Of a stretch of DNA of 64,000 bases, positions 55,113 to 64,000 are shown piece after piece. Numbering within the stretch: position 1 is the stretch's first letter; every line of letters starts with the position of its first letter. Origin of the DNA: Xestospongia muta (lineage: Eukaryota > Porifera > Demospongiae > Haplosclerida > Petrosiidae); assembly GCA_963693285.1 (NCBI GenBank), contig OY848921.1:3095497-3159496 (forward strand). Reading direction: 5' to 3'. Both the position numbers and the translations under genes were made by a program. The notes below the pieces were generated by a model that was given only the letters and a program-made list of their open reading frames with translations, had not been told where the DNA came from and searched no databases.

Positions 55113-56004
55113 TAACCTCGCTGTGCGTGGGCGCAAAGCTAGGGTACTGTAGTCTGTCAGTGTGTGTGTGTGTGTGTGTCTGCACTGCCTGTTACCTTTG
55201 AACTACTATAACTTGGAAGCGAAGCCTTAGCAGCTACCAACGTTTAGCATTGAATAGAAAAACATGTGGACTTTATAATATAGTAGTATCAAGAACATCG
55301 TCAAGGAAAACAAAAGCTTAAAACTCGCAAAAGAATTTTCAGGCTGCACAGTCAAAGTGCCGTTTCTCGAAAAGTAAAAAAATTAATGTGGAGATTTTTT
55401 AGTATGCTGTAGAGAATCTTAGATGAATACGGATCAGCAAAACAGAAGGCCATTGGTCGAAGAAATGGTTAGAAACGTTCTGAAAAGTGTTTTGTGGACT
55501 TGGAGCAAAGTAACGCATTCAGGAAACGTCTCAAAGCACTGAAAAAACGGCTACTAATAGATAATATATTGATTTATATTTGTACTACGGGACGTTTCCA
55601 AAGAATGCTTCATTTTCAAGTTACAATAAATTTTGTATATGAAATATTGAAACTTTTAAAAGCGTCGTGTAAAGGCTCAGAGAAACGTTCATCACAAATC
55701 TAGCACTTAATCTTGCTTTGAAATTGAATGATACTATTACTTACTCAATTACAGCTTCACAGACATGTCAATCAGAGTGCAAAGTACCCAGTAAATGACA
55801 AAGCTTTTTTTCCCTTTGATTGAAGAGAAATGCTGAGTCATCAAACAACAGTTTGTAATATGCATCACGTGACATCAATAATTTGAATATTAATAAATTT
55901 TTTGGTAATTCTACCTAGTAACATCATAGCTGGGCCTAAGCTGGCATAGCATTTACAAATAACTTAGAAACTGCAGCGAGGTTTGGCACTTTAGTGCCTT
56001 TCAT
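55113..56004. mobile_element. Unclassified insertion, about 0.9 kb
   Basis: Interrupts the UGT fragment. AACCTCGCTG at 55114-55123 is the inverse of CAGCGAGGTT at 55974-55983, and a GGCACTTTAGTGCC palindrome follows at the right end. It contains a GT run near 55160-55178. The 69-residue frame at 55494-55703 has no recognisable motif. It is likely a non-autonomous DNA element; class not determined. Confidence 0.6.
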
Positions 56005-56037
56005 CCATCAATGTTCTTTGGATGATTGATCAACAAG

Positions 56038-56743
56038 TAATTTGGAATAAGTTAGTCAATGACTGTTTGTCTTTATCCACTGTTGAGAGAATGTACACTT
56101 TTTCCTGAATTCATTATGCGTTGGAAATACAAAGACATTATCAGGTTTGAAAAGTTTAGTTATGAAGTTATACTAAAGATATATTTGAAGTACCAGTTAA
56201 AGTGATTTTAATATTACCTGAATAATATTATCGATAATTATAATTATTAATTATTCTAATTTACTTCTCTAGATCAGTGAGAGTATGAGCAATATCATAA
56301 ACTTCACCAATGTCATAAGGACATTATAACTCAGAAAAGCTTTTTTGTTCAAAATGGAGTTACTAGAAGACCTAGAATTAAGGCTAATATTAGAAGATTG
56401 TCATTTTCAGATGCATTGCTATTCTCAAGAGGAGTAACAACATTAATTCCCAAAGAAGTCAATGTTACTTGGCACTTTGCCATATTCACAATGTTATTTG
56501 TTACATGTGGTTTATCATAACAATTATTGTATTTTTAATATTTATAAAAACATTGAGGTATATTTTGTAAGATGTGGTTGCAAAAATTTGCTATGAACAT
56601 ACTTAAAGTAATAATTATTACCACAGAACTGACTTGAGTGATTTGCCATGAATATTATTATAGAATGAAAAAGGAGTGCCTGTCCAACCCAGTCACCCCT
56701 CTAGATCCACCCTTGGTAGTCTCAATAGTAAGAGTGCATTCTA
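56038..56743. other. Unassigned spacer
   Basis: AT-rich and unique in this window. An inverted AATTATTAATTATT-type stretch lies near 56235-56260. No gene, RNA or repeat family could be assigned. Confidence 0.5.
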
Positions 56744-57748
56744 AAAACCAAAAGCCTTTTAAGAGACACATTATATTTATTGTATTTTCCAGTAACCATG
56801 CAAAGCTATTTAAGAAGACATCACTATATATATATAATTATATATAGTGTATATGTAAAGTATATGTGTTTTCTTGATGTGATAACTAAAGCCATACACT
56901 TATAAACAATTACTAAAGCGACTTAAGGAGCACAAAATAAACATTTAAGAAGCACCTTACTTTAATATTTGTAGCATATTTCTCAATGATCAAGCCGACT
57001 AATTAAATACATATAAGCAAAGTCAAAAGAGACACAATTAGCCTTTGAAGTTTGTTCCCTATCAAGTTTAGTGCGTTCTCTATCAATAAACTTGACTGTT
57101 GACCCAACAAGAAACTCTATCAGCTAGAGGTTACACAACCTCATCAGACAAACTACCCATTGGGACAGAAAGATCACAATTTAATCAGTGACCCCCAATG
57201 CATTACGAAGATTATATTACTCAATGACTTTGTTACTTTGCTACTGATTTTTGTGAGGACACAAAAACTAGAGGGGGAATGGTGTAGTGTGTGTACTGTA
57301 TTACTGTATCTCTAAGTTATTCACTCATTTGTGTGTACATAACCATTAATGTTAATGTGTAGAAATGTCACCTATACTTGTTAACATGTCATCTTAATTG
57401 TAACCTGGATATGTTAATCAGAAATTTTTTGATATAACCCAACTGTGTATGTATTCTTTATTCTTGTTGTTGAATAATGCCATTGTTGAACTGAGACTTG
57501 AACTTAAACTTGCAATGATCAAGCCAATTACTTAAACATTTACAAGCAAAGAAAAAAAGAACCAATTATAATCTTTGAAATGTGTTCCTATCAATAAACC
57601 AGTCTATACTGGGCTGCCTGTTTGTCTAGCAGGAAGTGATGGCCACCCCCTAAAGTTAATAATAAAACTAATAATAAACACTAACTATACGCTATCTTTA
57701 CCGGAACTAATCTACCTTTAAATTATTATTATTCAATAAGACAGCATA
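56744..57748. other. Duplicated UGT 5' flank with LTR tail
   Basis: Matches 42631-43632 almost throughout: AT palindrome, decayed pol tail, purine tract, LTR at 57283-57514, UGT leader. The pol-tail frame is closed (AATCAGTGA). Confidence 0.7.
57283..57514 (+). mobile_element. LTR, third copy
   Basis: 232 bases beginning TGTAG and ending TTGCA, nearly identical to 43167-43398, preceded by the AGAGGGGGAATGG purine tract. It was carried here by segmental duplication rather than by a new insertion, because both flanks match as well. Confidence 0.65.
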
Positions 57749-59351
57749 ATGGCAAGCAAGAAAGTTGTAGCTCTAACTCTCCTTTTACTATTTCTTTTTG
57801 GATTGTATGCTGTGGTACACAGTAATCCTATGAACTCTAATCCTACTAGCTACACTATAGCTAGCTCTACTGTCAAACCTTTAAAAGTCTTATTTGTCTC
57901 TGTCCCATTACCTGGTCATACTAATGCTTTATTAGCTCTTGGAGAAGAGTTAGTAAGACGTGGACATTATGTATCGTTTTGTTCTACAGACTCTTGGGAC
58001 AACTTAATAGAGAAGGCAATGGAGAGAGAAATAAAGTATCTTTCTGCAGGAAAAGTGATAGATTATGAGTCAAAACGAGCAAATATCCACAAGGTTGCCC
58101 AATGGATGTTTTCTAACAATCTCTGACTGATTTATAAAGCTCTAATGACTGTTATTGAATGGAACAAAGATGCTGTTAGTCCTATAATTGACTATCTTAT
58201 CAATAATGATGTCACTCAATGGGACATTGTAATCGTTGATTATTTGCTAACAAAATCAGTTCCCTGTATTGCCAGATATCACAATGTATCTGTAATTGGT
58301 ATCTTTAACAGACCTATCCACAATGATCCACCTTGGCCTTATCCTTTAGCTACATCTGGGAAAACAGATAACATTATGTTTCTAGACAGACTTAGCAATA
58401 TTCCATCAATGTTCATCAGATCATTGATCAACAATGTTCTATTTTATAGCTCACCCACTGTCGATAAACTATGTAACAAAGTATTTCATTGAGGACCACT
58501 TGAAGGATGGGAATATCCTGCTATTGTACGAACAGTAATTGGCTTTGAGTACCCACGAACAATTTCACCTTTAACAGAATATGTAGGACCTATATTGTCT
58601 AAATTAAATAAACCACTACCTACAGATTTGTCAAAGTGGATACAAGATAAAGAGGACAACAGTGTTATATATATCAGTATGGGATCTATTGCTAATACAA
58701 ATTATGACTTGGTTGTGGCATTTGTCAACAGTACTAATAGCACTACATACTCTGTAGTTTGGTCTTTAAATGAACTTCACCAACATTTTGTTAATGACAT
58801 GAAACTTGCTTCACACAAATACTTTATTTCATCATGGACTCCTCAGCTTACTCTATTACAACATAAGTCTATCTCTATGGCTATACTACATGGTGGTTCT
58901 AATGGAGTTCATGAAGCTCTTTACTATGGAGTTCCACTTATAGTGATACCACAATTTTATGATCAATTTGATTGGGCAGCAATGGTAGAACATTCTGGAG
59001 TTGGTTTACAAATAAAACCTCATCAAGTGACCTCTCAAACTATTAAGAAGAGTATTGAGACAATAGAGTCAGGAGAATATCATAAAAAGGCTCAAAAGAT
59101 GAGTCAGATCATGAAGAGAGCAGGAGGTGTGGATAAGGCAGCAGATCTTGTGGAGTTCTATGTTAATGTTGGTTATGATCACCTGATACAGGTCCTGTCA
59201 AGTACAAATGGAGCTGGATACAATACTACAATATTGATGTACATGTTACACTACTGTGTATCATATTGATCATTATGTATTGTATAGTTAAAGTATGTAA
59301 GTGTTGTTGTAGATACTGTTGTCTGAAAAAGAAACACAAAAAGATTGAGTG
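57749..59351 (+). pseudogene. UGT pseudogene, sister of the 43633 copy
   Basis: Two nonsense changes replace Trp codons: TGA at 58124-58126 (NPW becomes NL-stop) and TGA at 58490-58492 (HWGP). One C is lost near 59188 in LIPGP, shifting the frame before the membrane helix. Otherwise it follows the 43633 gene, including FYDQ and the HKKIE tail ending at 59351. It converges on PIGT copy C, with 377 bp between the stops. Confidence 0.92.
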
Positions 59352-59728
59352 AAGTTAAGTTATTAGGATATTTTCTTTAATGTTTTTTCCAATGATAGCT
59401 ACTGTACATATTTAGTTTATATAATGTTATAGTTGTTCAATTCAGACTGGATTCTTTTACTTTTGAAACATGACGATTGAGAGAATTTAAATTAAAATGA
59501 GAAAATGATATCTGATCAGGTATTCCAATCAACTCTGATGTGGATTCATAAGTATTAAGGTTTTTTCGTGGTTATATATAATTATTTAAATGCGGTTTGT
59601 CAGATCATACTTTCATCATTATAGCAACCACAAAAACATATATTACTCCAGGATTTATGATGATAATATATTAAATAATAACCTTAGTGTCACAATAGAT
59701 GAAAACTTATAGAAACATCATTTATTTA

Positions 59729-62700
59729 CTATAGTTCATTGGGACCTGTAAAAAGGAAATGTATTAGCTCATTAAATTGAATTAAGGAGATTATCGCAAA
59801 ATCTCACATGATATTGCACAATATACACAATTTATTGCAATCACAATATTTATCAAATGATCTAATTCAGTTTAGACTTACTAGCTGTTGATTTTTGTAG
59901 TAAACTTTTAATTTTTGACCTTAATTTACTAATAATGCTTTCCTTGTCATCTTCATTCATCGGCTGAAGAGTTTTAGTAGTCAAATTAAAGAGAGATCCA
60001 AATCCAATGGCTACTGCTGTACTAACAAAACAAATGATGTTGTATGGCATACTAAAATCTGGAATTTGATGAGACACCAATAGTGTCTCACTGTGTATTC
60101 TGACAGGTAGAGATCTACATAATAGACAAATATAATAAGCATCTCTATACAAACAATGCCATATTTGTGACACTATATGGTACAGGTGGTCAAGCAAAGC
60201 ATATCATTTATATATGAATTTTCTAAGTAGCAGTATCATTTGGGTTCATTTATGGTGCTTCCTGTACAAATGGCTTCTAGCAGCCATATTATTTTAGCAT
60301 ATTTGATTGATATGACTAGTAGTTTAAGGTTTAATTAAATCACTAGTTTACTCCAGGACAACAGTACTAGACATGGCTTAATTATTGAAATTGCTACATT
60401 ACACTTACCGACTATAGTTATAGAGACCCTCTCTTCTGATCAGTGATAGCGGTAAAGCACAGTTAACACAATAGGGTAGAACAGTAGTTAATACCATAGA
60501 ACTGTAGATACAAAAAAAGGAATATGTGGATAAGCAAGGTCTGCATTGTACTGTATAAGACTAGAATATTATATCAATGAGTGAAATTATGATCTCCTTA
60601 GTTGTCTGTTTCCAAAAGAAATATAATTTCACAGTTGGTACTGGACATATACAAAGCTTCTTCTAACTTAGTCTATAGTTTCATTAACTTTGACACTACT
60701 TTAGACACCTTTAAAGAAATTTATATAGTTTCAGATTCTTTTGTTCTTTAATTTCACATGTTTTTGTATCACTAAACATTTAAGAAACATTTTCTCTGTG
60801 GACACAACTGATCACATACTTTCATATCTCTGTGTACAGTTATGGGTTGCAATAAACAAATTATTGCATCCATACATGTGACCACATCACATATATGTAG
60901 AAATTAAGGTAAGATTTGATGAACAGTTTAGCCTCGTACTAACATGCTGAACAACTACAGTATTATTCCAATGTCACATTACTTGATATAGAAGCCATGA
61001 CTTGCATCTGGTGGAAATTCATTTCATTTTAAAAATGCTCTGAGGAACTGGACAGAGAGAGTCACATTGGACAATGGAGGGAGAGAGAACAGGTACTCTG
61101 TTGTATAAGGTCTCAGTCTATCAATAGCTGGAGTATATCGACTGTAACGAACTGCTCAAGAAAAAAACATGTGATAAAGCATATTAGTCACTATATATTA
61201 TTATAATGTAAATTACATGCTGTAGTTAGCTAATTCCACATATTTGAGCTGACGCATACATATGTACTAATCACTATTGTGTAAATAACAAATTCCACAA
61301 ATTTAAAGAGTTTATAAAAAATATATGACATGAATGTATCTTCTATTTATAAAACAATATGTTTCTAGAAAATATTAAAATTATTAAACTCCAAATCTTG
61401 TGATTTGTACTATTGACACATAATTTATCAACTACACCAACTCTTTTACATAACTTGTGCATCACATACCTAGTTGATCTCTACAGTTGATAGTTGCATC
61501 ATTTAATAATTGAACACAGCTAATTATTAGACAGTACCTAGTGTTGCCTCAACTGACAAAGAAATATCAGAAAAAGATTTATTACCTAGAAAATGTCCAT
61601 GATGAATCATTCAATATATGTTATACATGATTCATATTATCCATATATATATAATGTATAGATCAAATAATGTAATAAATTATAGCTATAATATATTATT
61701 GTTAAATGCTATGTATGTACTTGTCACACTCTGTACATTATAAACTGCTAGTTTGATATCTTGACCATATGCCTTGAGATGTTGCCAACTACTAGGAGGT
61801 GGAGTTAAAGTGAATCGACCAGCCTAAAAACAAGTACATATAAAACATGTATAGTCAATGGCTCATTATAGAATAATGGTGAGCTTTTAAAGAAACGTTA
61901 TTAAGAATATAAGTATAAAAATCACCCTAAGATAATTTTAATGGCAGTACTGCTGCTGTAAGGGACTAGATTACTGCTGAGTATTATAAGACTAGAGATT
62001 TGGAAAAAGCTAGGAAACTAATGAAAGATGTTTCTCAAGTAATGTAAATATGAAGGTTTGATCAGATGCACCCAATTTAAAGCTCATAATAAAAGTAATT
62101 ATATTCATAGATTGCTCTGTGAATCAGTGGTTATTGTACACAGGTTAATTTCATTCATCACTGTTGAAAATCACATACAACACTGCATGTAATTAAGAGG
62201 GGTGTGGCCACACCATAGCTATCAGAACATACAGGTATATTAGAGGTTGTATCAACAGAAACAGATGAATCAGTTGCTAAGGAACAGTGTGATGACAATG
62301 TTTTAGTAAACAATGATCGAAGAGACCAATCTAAAACAAACAAAAACACAGTAAAACTGATATATATGTACTTGTATTACTATATCCTTACAGATCTTTC
62401 CTGCTCTATTCTCAGGTCGAAATACTACAGATAGTGTTTGATGAATTTCAGTTCTTACAGATGAGCAAGCTACATCCTTTACACACAGCATATTTAACAA
62501 ATCATATGTATTAACATACTTTACACATTGGTAGCACTTTCAAACTGACAGAATGATAGTCAGCATTAAATAACTTAAGAGCTACATATAAACTACCCAA
62601 ACCAGCCTAACATAAAAAATAAACTAATAATCACATCACATGTAATATACCACTTGTCCACAAGGCAATAGTTTACTCCATGGAGTAAGATTCTCTGTAC

Positions 62701-62952
62701 AAACAGCTTCACGAGGTAAAGCAGAGTAGCGTAGAAATGATGAGGAAATATTTCCTTTTAATATGAGTTGTTAATAGTGAAATATTGACCTGCATAGTTT
62801 ACCTGGTAATGCTCCCTGTGGTTTAAATGATAATGATGGCCGATATGTACTAGATATATCAATTGAATTCAATGAAGCACACATCAAACCTGACACAGCA
62901 TTAACTACTCTTTTCCATTGGATATCAACACTTGAATGTGTAAATGTGTGTG

Positions 62953-62999
<47 letters not shown>

Positions 63000-64000
63000 G
63001 AAAAAGTAACTGTAAAAGGTTGTTAATAATAAGATTTGGAAACTGTCTATCCACAAATCTACTGAGAATGCTTGCTGTATTTTTAACCCTTCCTTAACAA
63101 ATATGCTAGGAAATAACATTTGTTAATTCTAAAATGGATAATTCTGGCTATCTTAAATATTACTATCACATTTGCTTATAGCTTACTTCTCTGTTTTAGG
63201 CAGAAACCACACCCAAAACTCTGCTCCAGGAGGTGCAGGTTGAGGAGGATATCCCCATGTTGATGTCCGCCATTTCCCCCTAGTTAGGGAAAGATGGAGT
63301 TTCTGAACACTATAGTGGCCTATGATCTCTGCTAGTGACCTTGGAAACATTCCATAGTGTCGAACTATATGTAAACATAATTATGTACAATATTATAATA
63401 TTATGTTAAGCATTTATCATAACTTCTTAACAACCATTTAAAGCATAATTGCTCAAGTATACTTTTATAAGACACGACTAAAATTAATGATGTGTACTAA
63501 TTTTAGACAATTTTGTGAGTACTGTAATAATCACAAAATTGTACTCACTAATAAGTTAAGTGGGTGTGACTCAGAAAAATTGTTAAACTTAATACACGAT
63601 AAGTTAGAACATTTTTAATTTCAAAATTTAGTAGATTAATAGCAGTAGATTTGAGGTAAGAGGATTATTTTCAAGTCAGCAATACGTTGAGTGGTCTCAA
63701 TAGTATAAAGGTCATGATTTATCTATTAAGAATGGCAGTGAAGTCTTCAGAGTCCAGACCCGATCAGTAATGAATGACAGTGTTTTCAATAAATTGATGC
63801 TTATAAGTATAATAAATGTCATAAGTAAAACGGCATTCATTAGTAGTTTTTAAGTTAAAATGATAAGTGAAAACTGTAGTTTTACTTTGGTTGGTCTGGG
63901 AATGAGACTGTGTATTGACTTAATCAATAAAATAAATGTGGGGTTTGATGATGCTCATTAAAACTTATTATTAGAGGTCATAGACAAGTGATCATTATTT
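59729..64000 (-). pseudogene. PIGT copy C, internal deletion
   Basis: Exons 14 to 2 align with the intact gene, with intron and exon borders mostly kept (exon 13 about 59.87-60.12 kb, exon 11 about 61.0-61.16 kb, exon 7 about 62.2-62.33 kb, exon 2 about 63.19-63.36 kb). A deletion of about 250 bp at 61524 removes exon 9 and the first 125 bases of exon 10, including LHVQRYVTG and GSGHERGG. Exon 1 would begin roughly 40 bp past the right edge. It is probably non-functional, though an in-frame splice around the gap cannot be excluded from sequence alone. Confidence 0.85.
62956..62996. repeat. GA microsatellite in PIGT copy C
   Basis: About 20 GA units at the place of the TA/GA tract in the intact gene. 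It creates the spurious Ser-Leu-rich minus frame at 62925-63119. Confidence 0.9.

Noticed and set aside
55494..55703. 69-residue plus-strand frame
   Set aside because: Lies within an inserted non-autonomous-looking element and has no recognisable motif or signal.
62925..63119. Minus-strand frame rich in Ser-Leu
   Set aside because: Produced by the GA microsatellite in a PIGT intron.
1..64000. tRNA, rRNA, operon or bacterial promoter features
   Set aside because: No cloverleaf or rRNA-like stretch was found, and introns plus an animal gene set make bacterial signals irrelevant.

Overview
The window looks like nuclear DNA from an animal with an AT-rich, compact, duplication-prone genome. It contains spliceosomal introns with GT-AG borders, a gene for the GPI-transamidase subunit PIG-T, signal-peptide plus membrane-anchored UDP-glycosyltransferases (UGTs), and hAT, Gypsy, TRIM-like and MITE elements. 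The style (large intronless tandem families, short introns, about one-third G+C) fits a demosponge such as Amphimedon. That placement is inference from general knowledge, not proof.

Layout. Positions 1-12400 hold a tandem array of intronless TLC-domain membrane protein genes: three complete copies (2334, 6547, 10473), the tail of a fourth at the left edge, and one dead copy at 5408. A 2.4-kb hAT element sits between the last two complete copies, and stray UGT pieces lie at 4.6-4.9 kb. From 13.2 to 59.4 kb is a large intronless UGT array. I count seven open UGT genes (13208, 17476, 22177, 40371, 43633, 47266, 52673), eight substantial dead or frameshifted copies and several short fragments. 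One intact 14-exon PIGT gene lies on the minus strand at 26180-30976; two long dead copies (19.4-22.1 kb and 59.7 kb to the right edge), one smaller fragment (16.8-17.4 kb) and three exon-2 scraps show that PIGT was duplicated as a passenger with the UGTs.

Architecture. Two duplicated modules explain most of the array. In the first, a forward UGT ending in a KKxx-type tail converges on a minus-strand PIGT copy, with stop codons about 370 bp apart. In the second, a minus-strand UGT and a plus-strand UGT lie head to head, separated by a PIGT exon-2 scrap that contains a near-perfect long palindrome (31.4-35.5, 37.9-42.0 and 50.5-54.3 kb). Behind several forward UGTs lies a copy of the 0.4-kb PIGT promoter region, usually fused to a truncated UGT fragment. 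LTR tails, a TRIM-like element, a TA-flanked MITE and a Gypsy fragment with a UGT piece inside it decorate the spacers.

Function. UGTs attach sugars from UDP-sugars to small lipophilic acceptors in the ER lumen, and TLC proteins are ER or Golgi membrane proteins often linked to lipid metabolism. Both families here end in lysine signals of the COPI-retrieval type, so an ER lipid or xenobiotic role for the locus is plausible but inferred. The most interesting signals are UGT diversification at one residue beside the sugar-binding Asp-Gln pair, subfamily-specific change of the catalytic Asp, mosaic genes, and repeated capture of the PIGT promoter.
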